NCBI RefSeq assembly: GCF_027595985.1
Contig: NC_073302.1
Location: 166,329,951 to 166,393,950, forward strand
DNA length: 64,000 nucleotides
Direction: 5' to 3'
DNA from: Sorex araneus
Taxonomy: Eukaryota; Chordata; Mammalia; Eulipotyphla; Soricidae
The position numbers and the translations under genes were made by a program. Of this stretch, positions 11,789 to 26,694 are shown piece after piece (within the stretch, counting starts at the first letter, position 1; the number at the start of each line of letters is the position of its first letter). The notes beneath the pieces were generated by a model. That model saw only the letters and a list, made by a program, of their open reading frames with translations. It had not been told where the DNA came from and did not search any database.

Positions 11789-11979
11789 GGGGCTGGAGCA
11801 ATAGCACAGCAGGTAGGGCGTTTGCCTTGCATGTGGCCAACTCAGGTTCAATTCCCAGCATCCCATATGGTCCCCCAAGCACCGCCAGGAGTAACCCCTG
11901 AGCATCGCTGGGTGTGACCCAAAAAGCAAATATATATATATATATATTTATATATACACACACACACACATATATACAA
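11789..11979 (+). mobile_element. Family A SINE with internal deletion and TA/CA tail
   Basis: The head and body are near consensus, but one of the two 'gagccaggagtaa' half-repeats is missing (the copy goes straight from 'ccgccaggagtaa' to 'cccctgagcatcgctggg'). The A tail has become (TA)n(CA)n(TA)n. Perfect target duplication 'aaaggctatg' at 11779-11788 and 11980-11989. Confidence 0.92.
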
Positions 11980-12288
11980 AAAGGCTATGATTGTAACAAA
12001 AAACTAGTGCCATTTGTTACAAATAAGTGGTAGAAAATTAGCAAATCTAGATTTCTCTTTATCTGTGTTTTATACTTCAACTTTTATACTTTACATTCCT
12101 GCAAATCACCTTATTTGATGATGAAAACATAAAAGGCAACCCGGGTGGGTGTTTGGGTATTTTTTCAGTGTTTGTTTACCTGGATATTATTGTGAACTAA
12201 TTTCATATTCAAAATTCAATTTTAATTTAAAAAAATGGAATTGCTTTCTAGAAAACGGAAATGTGACCACTATTAAATTTCTAGAGGA

Positions 12289-12475
12289 GGGGCTAGAGAG
12301 ATAGTAGAGCAGGTAGGGCTCTTGCCTTGCATGTAGCCAACCCAGGTTTGATTCCCAACACCCCAAATGGTGTCCAGAGCCCTGCCAGGAGTGAACCCTG
12401 AGTGCAGAGCCAGGAGGAAGTCCTGAACACTGTCCGGTGTGGTCCCAAAAGAAAAATTAAATACAATAAATAAAA
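12289..12475 (+). mobile_element. Family A SINE
   Basis: 'aggggctagagagatagtag' through 'gagtgcagagccaggagg' to an A-rich end 'aaataaaag'. Confidence 0.88.
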
Positions 12476-13348
12476 GATGACTTTCCTCTATGGATGCTGG
12501 GTTTGCTATGACATGCTCAGTAACTCTTAGATACTGAATTAAAGAGCAAACCAATATATGAGTGAGCAAGTGATTGCCCAAAAGCTTTGTTCATAGTGAA
12601 TAGCTTGGGAGAGAAAAATCTGGATATCATTCCTTATTAAAAATTAATAGATAGGGTTGGCAAGCTTTACTACCAGAGCATATGGCTTCTGGGACTAGAA
12701 TCTATATGGTAACAGGACAAACACCAAATGTAAGAGGTATAAGATATTGCCCCTTTTAAAGCAAACAATCATGATTTCTATGGACTAAGCCACATCTAAC
12801 AGTTCTCTAAGACAGAGAACTCACCAGTACCTGGAAATTCCATCTCTACTCTTTCTATGTAAGAAACACAAAATGTTCCTTAATATAAATACAACACTTC
12901 CTTGTGTGACTTTGTTTTCTATTTTTAACACTGTGATATTCAACTGAGTGATAATCTTAACAGATCAAAATTCTAAAATTTATATCTCTCACACTGTCAA
13001 GAAGTTATATGGTTCAAACTTTATTAGTTCAGAAGGAAATACTAAGATTTAACTGTCATAACTTAGGTTAAGGGACCAAAAGGGTTATAGAACATAATTA
13101 ATGAGGACAAAGTGCCTATACATACATTTTCACTCCACTCTGAAAGATGTGACTGTTAAAAATGGAACTGTGCCCATATGAAGTCATCATTTTATATTGA
13201 GACATAGAATACCAAACTTACTATGAAAAAATGTACTATTCTATTGCTTTGTTTCTGAAACCAGCATAAGAGTTGAAAAAAGTTAACAAATATTTGGAAA
13301 TGAAATAAACAGGCAATTCACTAAACCTTAAAATACTAAAATAAACAC
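12476..13348. other. Sequence just downstream of CETN3
   Basis: AT-rich, no gene or SINE seen. A minus-strand AATAAA (plus strand TTTATT at 13020-13025) could serve as a distal CETN3 poly(A) signal, in which case part of this stretch is 3'UTR. Confidence 0.4.
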
Positions 13349-13681
13349 TTTATTAACAAAAATCTGAAAAACTTGTACACCAAAAGTCACTACTTATGTT
13401 GAAAAAAATTAAAAGAATGTATACCACATGATTACATTTTTAAAAACTTTATATAAAAGTTATATTATAAATACAAAGCTAAACCATCACACTACTAACA
13501 ATACTATTCGTACAAATAAACTTAGCAGTAGCAAAATATGAATACATAAGATGCTTATTTTTGGTCCTTCTGGAGGGAAAAAACTAAGTTGGCTATTTTT
13601 TCTTTAAAACATGGTTCCAGGCACAAAAATAGAAATTGAGATGGTAACTACAACATTCTTCTTGTTTATCCTTGTAGTTCT
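13349..13681 (-). other. CETN3: Probable CETN3 3'UTR
   Basis: The non-coding part of the last exon begins directly after the stop codon. The first clear minus-strand AATAAA hexamer is at 13349-13354 (plus strand TTTATT), about 330 nt after the stop. A second at 13020-13025 would give a longer UTR. The choice is an inference from signal position only. Confidence 0.5.
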
Positions 13682-13725
13682 TTAAATGTCACCAGTCATA
13701 ATAGCAATGAATTCCTCTTGATTTA
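13682..13725 (-). CDS. CETN3: CETN3 coding exon 5 (last)
   Basis: Acceptor TTATAG at 13731-13726. The 44 nt complete the split Ile-154 codon (A|TA) and encode [13 protein letters not shown] then TAA (stop at 13682-13684). It supplies the end of EF-loop 4, including the position-12 Glu-158, and the C-terminal helix. Confidence 0.96.
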
Positions 13726-16700
13726 CTATAATAAAAAAACATAGAAATATTAATAGATAATTTTTGAAGAACAATACTATGTTATACTATATATCTTTAA
13801 TTTTTATAGTATTCAAAATTCTACAAAAAGCAAAGTGAAAAATGGTTTTACTTCTTTGCTAAGTTAAGCAAAATTGTTGATAGAATTTACAAAAACCTAT
13901 AAAATGTGATAAATTTGTATGTTATAGTATTAACTTGAGAAACAATAAAATAAAAATTACCAAAAAATCAACTTAATCATATTCACATATACTTGACCTT
14001 GCTGATCTCCGGGAACCCAAGCCAGCCAGGAATAATCCCTGAGTAAAGATAAAGCCAGGTACAAAATAATTTGGGGAAACAATTCGAAGGGTAAATGTCT
14101 TCTCAGTGAAGACTCCAAGTTCAATCTGTGGCAATACCACTGGGTATAGGCATGGTGACCCCAGTACTGCAAGGCCCAAGCATCATCAGGTCCAAATCAG
14201 TGCTCAAATTTCAAATAAAGTTTCATACAGTTCCCAAACTACAATCGGTTATTTATGGATAGCATTTCAAAAGTAATTATAACAATTCCATAATTTTATA
14301 TCTAAAAACAGAACACTTATGTAAAAAGGCAAAGTAGAAAATTGAGGGAAGTGGCTGCGGAATTTAAAATACCAATGTTTTAATATCAATGAGCTTTTTA
14401 GAGAGTTTAAAGAACCTGTGAAGGTACATTTGAGTTTATAACCTTCTCTATAAACAGGATCATATATCAAGTTCCTATATCAAAGAAATGTAGCACAATG
14501 CAGATCTTAAAATAGGCATTTGATGAAATATTTATAAGTACACTTCATTTTATTCTACACTGTCTTTTGTTACAACATTTTTTATACATCAATCATTTCA
14601 TAGGGAAAATGTTATGTCATTAAAATAAAGAATTTTAGAGAAATTAATAGTCTAACATGTAATTTGGAGAACGACCATCTTTTGAGGGGACAAAACGAAT
14701 TTTAGCATCTGAAGTATCAATTATTTTACCAATACATTGCTTCTAATAATATAAAATTTAACATTCATAAACACAGAAACCTAGTATTTTATGTTACAGC
14801 ACATGAGGCAATACAGAGTTATGGCTGCAAGCATGATCTTCGTCGGTATGGCGATCTGAGCTGCAGATCTGAGATCTGGGCCCTGCAATGTGTTTGAGTT
14901 GTGAAAACCTTGGACAGGTGACAGTTTCTCAGAGCTCTAGTGGCCTATCTGTATATGTATCTATCCTATGTAAGAAAACATGTATAAGATCATATTTCAC
15001 AAATGACAATTATCAAGATTGATATAAAAGCCACAAATTAACATGAGCACAGAATCTAATATATATTAACTATTAATGTTACTTATCATAATTAAAAGAT
15101 AGTACATGTGGGCTTTTCAATTGCTTCTATCCTTTCCACAAATACTTTAAGTCTTTATTATACACCTTTATTATAAGTATTTTGTTAAGAAGGATGGTGA
15201 AGTTCCATAGTTTTATTTTTATTTTCCATTACATCTTTTTCTTTTTTCTTCTGGTTTTGGGGCAGCACTCAATAATACTCAGGGTATACTCCAGGATCTA
15301 TGCTAAGTAATCATACCTGGAAGTGCTAAGGAGACCATATATGGTACCAAAGATAGAATCAGGATTAGCTGCTTATAAGACAAGCACCTTTACAAATTAT
15401 GTAAAGGTGTACTTTACATAATTAAGAAATGCCATGATGAATGGCACAGAATAAAACATGTTTGGGGAATATAAGTGTGTACTCCCTGAGCTCTAGTATA
15501 TCTTCTTTTTCTTTAACTCTACATTCTGGGGCTGGAATGATAATAGACAGAGCAGGACATCTGCCTTGCATATGGCAGATGGTTTGATCCAGGTATCCGA
15601 CTTGGTCCCCCAGCCCAATTAGGAGTGATCCCTAAGTGCAGTCAGGAGTAAGTCCTGAGCACTGGTGGGTGCAACTCAAAAACAAAACAAAAATGACTCA
15701 AGTTCCTTTAATATGGAGTGGATTTTAAATCCAAATATTGGTTACCGTTTAAGAAATCATTTTAAATTCTTCAAGTTTTAAACATGTTTGTTTAATAGCA
15801 TATCAGTACCTTTTCAAATACTAAAATGTAGAAAAGTTCCCAATACTCGAACAATATTCTCGCAAATATGAGAAGGTCTAACAATGCAGACAGAAATAGG
15901 TAATTAGAGCATTCTAGAATTAAGAAATGCCATGATGAATGGCACAGAATAAAACATGTTTGGGGAATATAAGTGTGTACATATGGGAGGTGAGCACTAA
16001 AGCAGAAAAGTGAAAGAATGTAATGGAAAATAAGATTAGATAATGTAGAAGAGATCAGAAAAGGATGTGAAGTTTATAGGCTCTGAAGAATCACTTTAAA
16101 GGCTTTGAGCAAGGCAACCGAATTATCAATCTTGCTTTTAGGAAAATGCTACTGACTAGGCAAGAGAGTATCTAAGTATGGAGGGCAAGGAGAAGGCTAC
16201 AGAAGACAGTCTGTGAGAGCAGGGCGACACCTGCTTTTTTCTTGTGTAGTGTCAGCACATAGGAATTTTATCAAAATATATCCATGGAATTAACATATAA
16301 GGCTACTATAACCCAAAGCTATTACAGTAAGATCATTAAAGCATGAGCTAGGACAATAGCAATATACAAAAAAAAAAAATCAAAATATTTGAAGGTTGGG
16401 ACCAACAGAACTTAGTTTAGCAGTGCATGCAGTTAAGGCAGACTGGTGATATTTCATACTAAAAAAAAATGTAGTTAACAGGGCTGGAGCGACAGCACAG
16501 CAGGTAGGGCGTTTGCCTTGCACACAGCCGAACTGGGTTCGATTCCCAGCATCCCATATGGTCCCCCAAGCATCACCAGGAGTAATTCCTGAGTGCATGA
16601 GCCAGGAGTAACCCCTGTGTATCGCCAGGTGTGACGGAAAAAGCAAAAAAAAAAAAAAAAAAAAAGTAGTTAACTTCTTGAAGATTGGACCTCATTCTAT

Positions 16701-19700
16701 AATCCATGTAGCTGGTTTCAAAGATTTGTGTGTTCTAAATTGGAGTAAAATATTTGTGCAAACAAGCCCATAACAGGATGAACAATTAAACGATATGGAC
16801 CAAAGGGTCCATACAAATCATCTGGTTACAGAAAAACGTACTATATATTTATATATCAGGAATATCTGAGGTACATATGTGCTACTTGAAACTTACTCTC
16901 TCCATCACCATCTTTGTCAAATTCTTCTATCATAGCCCGAAGTTCTTCATCACTCATGTTTTCACCCAATTCTCTGGCAACTCGTCGCAAATTCCTCAAG
17001 CTTATTTTACCAGAATCATCATCATCAAATAGTTTAAATGCCTTCAGTATTTCTTCATGAGGGTCTCTATCTAATATCCAGTCTGTCACTACAGTCAAAA
17101 AAAAATTTTTTAATTTTTTAATCAATCTGTATAACCACAAAAGCAATTATTGTGACATTAACCATTTGATGAGAATTAAATATATAAATCAAGTCTGTCA
17201 GCATGTCATTTTACAATGAAACATTAAATGAGAAATCTGAAATTAGAAAAAGTCATCCTATATTTTAAGTTTCAGCTATATGTAGGTTAAATATACAACA
17301 CTTAAGTTTATAATACATATTTCTGTTTTCTCAACAATTTAAACTATTACAAGCATAAAATAAATTTCAGAGGAAAAATAGAAAAGGTTTACATCTATAT
17401 AAAATTATTTTAACATACAAAAATAAGGAATTATAGTAGGTTTCATTAACATTAAGCACACGTGTAAGCATTTGTAATGCAGCTGCAGAGATGATGCACT
17501 AACCAAACAATCAAGGCTAACAGGATAAGCTCTGTTTGCTGACTAAATTCGATGCTAGCAATGATTATTCTTCAAATTTAACTCAACTTAAAAACAAAGC
17601 TCTGACAAAACTGCACAGCCATCACTGATACAGATGTAGTCTCAGGCAGGTGAAAATTCCATAGACATCTTCATAACTTAAGGTACCTACTGATTTTCCA
17701 AAATTATAGAAAGTACCTACTAAAAAGGATTAAACCTGACTACAGTTAAGAATGTTGTAAATGTTGGGAGAGGTGCAAAGAGGTAGTATCAGGCTTAAGG
17801 CATTTGTCTTATACACTGCCAACTCCAGTTGAACGCCCTCCCTGCCTCACCAGGAGTAATCCCTAGGCGAGCAGAGCCAGGAGTAAATCCTGAGAACACA
17901 GCCCAGCACCCTCCCAAATATCAAAATAGGCCATAGCCAACAGAGTGTCTTGTCCAGTATGCTACCTCTCAGACAAAATTAAAATTTCCTATCTCAATAG
18001 TAATAATTCATTTTAATATACAAAATACAATAATGTAGTAATTAAGCAAGCAATACTTAAAACTTATAGTCTCTAATAGCTATAATAATAAAAATTAAAG
18101 TAAAAATCAATGGTACAATTTGTCTAAGTTACACGATAAATTCTGGAAAGAGCTAAGTAAATATCGTTGAAATAATTACACATGCTAGAATTTGTAACTT
18201 TTACTATGTCATTAAAAATAACTAAGTCCTTCTGAGGTTTACAAAATCATCAAAAACCAGGGAGTTCAGAAATGTAGTAGTAGAATTTAAGCTTTGTGTG
18301 ACTGAATCCCTGAATTTGAGTCTTTCAAAGACACCTCCCCAAAACAATAATATTAATATACTGATATTGCAAAAACTGAGTGGAAAGTACTAGAATATTT
18401 CACACACCCAAAAAGAAAAAGAAAACTCAAGACCCAAAACAAATTATTGTTATTTTGCTGCTGTTTCATATTTGGTTGAATAAACTTTAAAATAAGCACT
18501 GACTCAAGCTAACACTAAATCACCTACATATATGTTATGTTCAATAATCTTATTTTATTCATTAAATTTTATCCAAGACTCCCAAGAAACTAATTAAAGT
18601 ATATTACTATAAGTATGCAAATCATCAAGGCTCATAAATATTCAGTTAAAAAGGAGTTGGCATATATACAGCCATAATACCAAAATAAAATACTGCACTT
18701 AACTCTATGGCTCAAACTCAACTAATTTTGAATTTAGTCCCAACAAAAAAAGCAGGACAAGGAAAAAAAAAGTGTTAAGAAATTTTCTTCACCAATTAAA
18801 TAATTTACATGACAGGTGAACCAAAAAAGCAGCTTGCTGAAAGTATTAATGTACTTAAAGAAGCAACAGGGTGATCTGGGGAACAGATGGGGCTCCAAGA
18901 TGTATAAATTCTTATTCCACTGGTGCTTTAATTGTGTTAGTTACTTCAGACTTCTCTGTCTAATCTTTTATCAATACTTTGCCTTAGAATGCAGCCTTTC
19001 TTGGTAACTATAAAAACACATCATTCTGTACAGCTAAAACATTACTAGTCTATAACTTTATGATGATTGTCCGCCATGCCTTCATATTCTATTCCTGATC
19101 TACAAAGCAGAATTTAATTATAAGAAATTTATTTTTCTTCAGTGAAAATAAGACAACCCACACACATGCAGCTTAAGAAGGATTTAGTCTATTTCAAAAA
19201 TATCTGTCCATGGAACTATTTTCAAATGATTTAATTTTACCAGAAATGTACTTCCTCTGGCCAGAAAAGTCCAATGCTCAGCACCGTGTGTTGCCCCAGG
19301 TGCCACCAGGAGGACCACAGGGCCAGGGGCCACCCTTGAGCACTGCCAGTTGTGGCCCAAAAATCTCTCCTGAGATAATGTACTGTCTCAAGCTCATGAG
19401 AACTGACACTCCAGAATAGAGCAAATTAAGGAACAGCACATGAAATTGTTATCCAAAATTGGATGGGAGATGCCAGAGCACTAGTGGGTAGGGTAGGGCA
19501 TTCGCCTTGCACGTGGCCAACCGATTAATCCCTGTTATTCCATATGTCCCCCAATCTCTGCCAGGAATGATCCCTGAACACAGAGCCAAGAACCAGCCTG
19601 AGCACAACCCGGTGTTGCCTCCCCCTCCACTAAAAAATAAAACAAACAGGAGATAGTCCTGGCCCATAAAAAACAGCATCATTAAAGAGCTAGTGTCCCC

Positions 19701-22700
19701 TTTGGAAAGTTTGAGCATTATCAGTCCAACCAATTTCATCAGATTAAAGCTGGATATTGTTTCACTCTTTATGGTCTCCCTTTTATTTTCATCCTTGCAC
19801 TCTCTGAATAAAATCCATTATCTTCTACCCACAGGCTCACTTCCCTTCAACCCATCTTTACTGCCTTCACGACTTTTCCTTCTGAAACATATCATTTTTC
19901 TTTAAGGAGTGACTCTGCTTCCTAAAATCCATACTCCAAATATTATGCAAGATTTTTTCCTGGCTGACCTACTCTTACCTGGCCAGTCATTTTTCAACTC
20001 TCAGCACAAGGGACTACTCAGAAGTTTGCCAAACATGCTAAAACTCCTAGCAACAATCTTTGTTGCTGTTTTCTCTAATCCTTCCCAAAGACCATCGTCT
20101 TGCGATGAAATCCTAGTTACTTCCCAAAAGCTTTCAATTATTCCATCTTAGAAAATCACATGTTTATTAAAGGTCAAGTGAATAATATTTAATGGATTTT
20201 ACAAGGAATGACGATGAGATGAGGTGTACACAAAGACTGTCTAAATACTCTACCTAGATAGCACAAAAGCAGTATGAAAACCATGAATGTGGCCATAGAT
20301 AAAACTTTTGCCAACCCTTGACCTATTATTAGTACAAAGTACCAGAGCTATTGTTATCACCATTTAAATAGTAAACTCCACAAAAGAATTTCTTAGTAAC
20401 ATTTAATTCTCCTCCTACAATTAATCCCACTACAGTTCCTAAAGGCAAAAATAATAATGAAACAAATATTTGCTAAGCAAAACTAAAAAAAAAAAACAAA
20501 CAAACCCCAGTATATTAAACAGACAATAAAATAAATCATGTATTCCAAAATAAATGAAGTATGGGCATCTAATTTAACTGGGCTTAAGTTTAAAACAACC
20601 TTTTTTTAATTTAATTTTTTATTAGTGAATCACTGTGAGGTACAGTTACAAACTTATGAACTTTCGTGTTTGCATTTCAGTCATACAGTGATCATTTACC
20701 CATCCCTCCACCAGTGCCCATTATCCTCCACCAACGTTCCCAGTATCCCTTCCACCACCCCAACCCCATCCCCCACCACCCCACCCTGCCTCTGTGGCAG
20801 GGCATTCCCTTTTGTTCTCTCTCCTTTTGGGTAAAACAACCATTTTTAAACACTATACTACTCACTAGCTTCTGCTATCTAAATTTATATTAAATATATT
20901 TTACTAGTTTTCTAACATTAAGGAAGATTACAATTGTCATACTTAATCCAGAAATATCTGTGCTAAGAGTAACAGTATCCTTACTTGATAATACCTGAAA
21001 CTAGATACATGGTCTGATTTGAAGTTACCTGTCACAAAGTATTAAGTATATATTCATCTGTTGTCAGATTTTAAAAATAAAAATCAACAAACAATACACA
21101 GTTTTTGAGTGATTTAAAATCATAATTATTGATAGCTGGTGTTCTTAACAGGTCGCTTTACAATAGTTAAAGTATATACTGAGCTTATCCAAAAGGGTAA
21201 TCTATGAAAGTCAGAACTGGAGCTTAGCTATGACCATTTACTCGAAAAACAACTATTTCTTTCTGGCAATAGCACAGAAAACATGGGGTAGGGACGTAAA
21301 AACAGGTAGAGATAGCATGGGCTCTGACTCAAAATCTAGTAAAATCACAATTCAAAACCATTCACATGACGAAGTGTTTAGGAGTGGGGCTGGAGCGACA
21401 GTACAGCGGGTAGAGCATTTGCCTTGCATGGGTTCGATTCCCAGCATCCCATATAGTCCCCCAAGTGCCGCCGGGAGTAACTCCTGAGTGCAGAGCCAGG
21501 AGTCAGCCCTGAGCATCTCAGGATGTGACCCAAAAAGCAAAAAGAAGGGGAAAAAAAAGTATTATCAGTTGAAGTGATGAAACAGGTTTTTAAATAAATT
21601 TCTTAAAGTACTTTCAAAAAATCAAGGTCATGAGAAAACCATAAACACGTGGAATGCAATAATATTTATGCTCCAGTGATGTATACATTAATTTTCTTGA
21701 GCCACCGAAATAAAACAAGAATTACATTTTAAGTAACAACTACTTAATGGCACTTGCCATACACTAGAACCTTTACTTATTCCTGTTACTTTATCCTTCC
21801 ACAAGTCCTACTAAGGTAGTACACATATCCCCATTTAATAGTTGAAAAGAGGCATAGAAAACGGAAATGCTAGTAACTGGTCAAAGCCAGATCTGAACTC
21901 GGCTCACCTGGTTCTAAGGGGTCCATGCTACATTCCTCCACTGTACCACATGGACCTGATTTATAGCTCCTTTTCAATAGCAGCGTTTCCAGTATGCCCT
22001 CACACCTTGTTTTTAACAAATAATCTACGTTGAAATTTGAACAAAGACCATAAACCCCCAGGAAAACACCAATTTTCACATAAAAATATTGGGTGACTAA
22101 AAAAGGCTTGCTCCTGCTCAAGTAAATCATTATAACTAGAAGAGAAAGTAAGATTCCTAGAGGAAAAACTGCCTCTTGTCACAGTCACCGGGCAGTTGAT
22201 AATTAAGGGATCTTCTTGCTATGGCTTCTTTCCCCTTCAGGTTTATCTTTAATTTTCCTTCTCCCCATTTTTGCTTTATTTTTTCAGACTTAAAATAAAA
22301 ATTATTAGGGCTAGGCATATAATGGGAAAGCTCATGATGCTTACACGAGTAAGATCACCCCCAAGTTACTAACCCCCCCAAAAAATTACTAATAGCATCA
22401 ACCCATGTCTTCCATACATACTAATTGCCTTTTATTTTTACTTCTTTTTGCTTTCCATTGGATATTTGAAATAAAGGACTTGTATGAATGTGTCTACTAG
22501 TCAATTTGTTACTAAATTGTAAAGAAATGTAAAAGTAACTAATGTTTTGTTGCAACCCTTTTCAAGTGCTACCATTATATAGAAAATAAAAGCAAATAGA
22601 TATATTTTTTCAGATTATGTAACTGATACATAAATTATGCATTACATATGTATTACACACATCTCATTTATCATATTCTAGGTCAGTAGTTTTAACTGCC

Positions 22701-25700
22701 GATCCTTAGATGGATGCTGTAGCACCACAGTTGTAAAAAGTTGAAAACTACAGCACTAAGCAACATACTTAAGTAATAAAAAGCAAGTCCTTGTCTTTCA
22801 GAATCCTTTAACAAACCTTATTTATTTGCTATAAATAATTTACAAAAAGTCAACTATACAAAAGGTCAACTACATTACACTCATGACACATTATCTTCCA
22901 TTGGTCTTTCTAAAATGTTTTCTCTTGCTTCCAATCTGTCAACTGCCTGATTCAGTACTATTTCTTCTCACAACAGCTCTAAACAGTTTCTTTTATTAAC
23001 AGAGATCTAGGTCATCCAGAGTATGTAGCTCCTAGGCTTTGTCAACCTGAAGACATGTACTTCAGCCCCAGCCAAAGATACCAACTGCCACCATTTTCAC
23101 TTTCTCCCATTTTGCCAACAAAAATCACATACCAGAACAGTCTTGGGAAATATTTTCCAAACAAATATATGCCAAATTTTGTTTCTCAGAAATCTTTGAT
23201 CAGACGCTTAGTTTTACTACAGAATAAAAGGCACACATTCCTTAGAATAGTATCTTTCCATAAGAAGCTACACAACAGTTCCTTCGTTAGTATGATATTC
23301 AGAACATATACAAGTAAATCCCATAGGGAAGAGATATTATTTTTCTCTGAAATTCAGGAAAAATACCCCAAAAATGTAAAGTGAGAGATCCATACTAAAT
23401 AAAAAGCTCAATAAACAAAATTCTATAACCCAGAGAATTTTAAAAATACTGATATTAATCATATACTCCCCTGATAACTGATGATAACAGAAACTATTAA
23501 GATACACACCAACTTCATTAAAATCTTCAAAGGTGATTTTCCCTGTGGATTCTCTGTCATAGTCTTTAAGAATCTTCAGAACATCAGCCTTTTTCACATC
23601 AAACCCCAAGGCTCTCATTGCCACCTTTTGGATTAAAATGGAAAAGCAAATTATAAGGAACTGTACTAAAGGAGTGATTTCTAATTCCTAAATAAGTTTT
23701 TACAATTTAAGAGATAACATGTTAAGAAAACATAATTGTCTTACATATTTATGACTTTAAATATGCAATAGCTTTTCTTCACTGTTGAAATTAAATGGCA
23801 ACCTTCTCATTTCTATATTCTTTTTTTAAATATGATAAAGCAATCAGTAAATATTAGACTAAATATACAATGCACTGGCTGAGTGCAAAGATAATTTAAA
23901 CAAGTTATTTGTTATCAAAGGGTTATGTAAAGTGGTAAAATATCTGATATAAATATCAAAATAACATTTATAGTAAGAATTACTAACAGATCCTCCATTA
24001 ATAATTACCAAGTAGTCCAGGGCTCAATTTAAAGATCTTGACAAGTTAGTGGTTAAAGTCCTACTTTAAAAAGAGAAGAGATGTTCTTGATATGTGGATG
24101 AAGTGAAGTAAAAAGCATTTAGGAAAAGGAAAGCCAGTTTCCAAGCAGTCACTGAAATAAAGACTAGGCTGAGGTCAGTTAAAAGAGCACCTGACCTTAT
24201 GTGAATGGGAAGAGTATAGACAGGAAAAAGCAGTTAGCAAATGAGAAAAGTATGCAGTGGCCAAACCCTGAGCTAGGAAGACAACCCCAAGGACTGGGGC
24301 ACATGCCTTGCATGCAAGGGGCCTAGAATTTGCATGGTTCCCAGAGCACTGCTGGTAGGAGCCCTGGTGGGCCCCAAGGCAGCTGGGCCAAGTTCTTAAC
24401 TGATGTGCCTGATGACCAAATATAAGGCCCACTACTAGGAGTTCCCTGCCTAAGAAAGTCAGAAGAGTCTGCACTTTAATCAGCATACAGTGGAGTCACT
24501 AAAGTTTAAGAAATAAACAGTGTGTGTGGTGGGAAAAACTTTTATTTATTTTTGGTTTAGGAGCTACACCTAGCAGTGTTGAGGGCTAACTCCTGGCTCT
24601 GTGCTCAGATTCACCTCTGGCACTGCTCAGGGGACCATATGCCATTCCAGGGATGGAACTGAGGTAGGCTGCTATCCTATCTCTCCTGTCCACTATGGAC
24701 TTTTAGAAAGAAGAACCTAATGGAAGTGTAATGGGTGAACTAGAAGAGAACAAACTAAGAGGCCTGTGTATGAAATAGGATTGCAAACCAGTCATAGTAA
24801 TAGCAGTGCATATGAGTAAGAATGAATCAAACTGGGTAGCTAAAATAAACGACCCAGGGCGCCTGGTTCCAAATTCCTTGCTCAGGGACAGATAGACAAG
24901 TTATTTCACAATGCAGGTTCCTGTAAAAAGAATCTTAAGACAGTTAAATAGATTCCTATGACCTGTCCTGGAATTCCTGGGCCAGTCCTCACAGTGGGAG
25001 GGTCTGTAGAGACTGCAGCCAAGTACTGCCCATCCCTGGCTCCCCATACTGCTTCCTAAGCCCTTCAGGGGTATAGTTCAAACACCAAAGAACCGAACAA
25101 AAAATACCAGTGGGGAAGAAGTGAAGCTACTTACAGTGTTGCATTTTAACAGCCCTACTACCGTTAATACCAAGTTTCCCTGTATCTTTATAAGTAATTT
25201 TAAGCCCTAATTCTGATTTTCCCCATTAATACTGTGTTGACATCAGATATCATGTACACTGCACTAGAGAAAGCAGGCTGACGCAGCTACTAACATGTTT
25301 AAATTGTAAGACAATTCTTCCCCAATCAGAGCAACAAAAAAGTAAAACAGTGAAAACATAGGAAGAACTGTCTAAATCCACTAGCTTAATACATCTTAAT
25401 TATGTGGGGGAAAAAAATCTAAATCTCACCTTAGGAATGAACTTTTATACTGTTTAGTTTAGGGACTAGAGAGATAAAACAAGAGTAGGGCGATTGCCTT
25501 GCCTATGGCTGACCAGGGTTCAATCCCTGGCATCCCAAATGCTCCCCTGAGTACCTCCAAGAATAATTGCCGAGTACAGCGTCAGAAGTAACCCCTGAGC
25601 ATCACCGGGTGTAGCCCAAAAAATAACAACAGCAAATATTGTTTATTTTATCTTTTATGAATTAGATTTTCTAAGAAAATAATTTAGGAGTCCTATTAAG

Positions 25701-26660
25701 TTTTATTATAACACTGAACTATAAATGTTTAAAGTGATTTCATATTTCCAAAACCAATAAAAATATTTAATAAAAAATGCAAATCATGTTAAAAGAAAAT
25801 TTGTCTTAAAGTATAATATTATAAAGACTGGTGAGATAGTACAATGGGTAGGGCACTTGCCTTGCATGCAGGTTTGATTCCAGTCACCCCTATGGGGCCT
25901 TGAACTGGCTGGGAGTTACCCGTGAGCACAGAGCCAGAAATCCCTGAGGACCTCCAGATAAGACCACCCCCCCCAGAACAAAACATAAGCACTTTATCAC
26001 TGTCATTCGATTGCTCATTGATTTGCTTGAGCAGGCACCAGTAACATCTCCATTTTGAGACTTGTTACTGTTTTTGGCATATCAAATACAACATGGGTAA
26101 CTTGCCAGGCTCTGTCGCGTGGGCAAGATACTCTTGGTAGCTTGCCAGGCTCTCTGAAAGGGGTGGAGGAATCAAACCTGGGTTGGCCGCAAGCAAAGCA
26201 AACACCCTACCATTGTGCTATCGCTCCAGCCCAACAAAAAAATAATAATAACAATAATAATAATAATAGGGGCTGGAGTGATAGCACAACGGGTAGGGCA
26301 TTTGCTTTGCACACGGCTGACCTGGGTGGTCCCAGCATCCCAGGTGGTCCCCTGAGCACCTCCTTGGGTAATTCCTGAGTGCATGTAGCACTGAAGCACT
26401 GTCATCCAGTTGTTCATCAATTTGTTCAAGTGGGCACCAGTAACATCTCAATTATGAGACTTGTTGTTACTGTTTTTAGCATATATAGCTTGCCAGCCTC
26501 CGCCCTGCGGGTGGGATATGCTCAGTATCTTGGCAGGCTCTCCGAGTGGGAGGGAGGAATTGAACTCGGTTGGTTGCATGCAAGGCAAACGCCTACCCAC
26601 TGTGCTATTGCTCCAGCCAGGAGTAATCCCTGTGCATCTCCGGTGTGACCCAAAAAGCAA

Positions 26661-26694
<34 letters not shown>

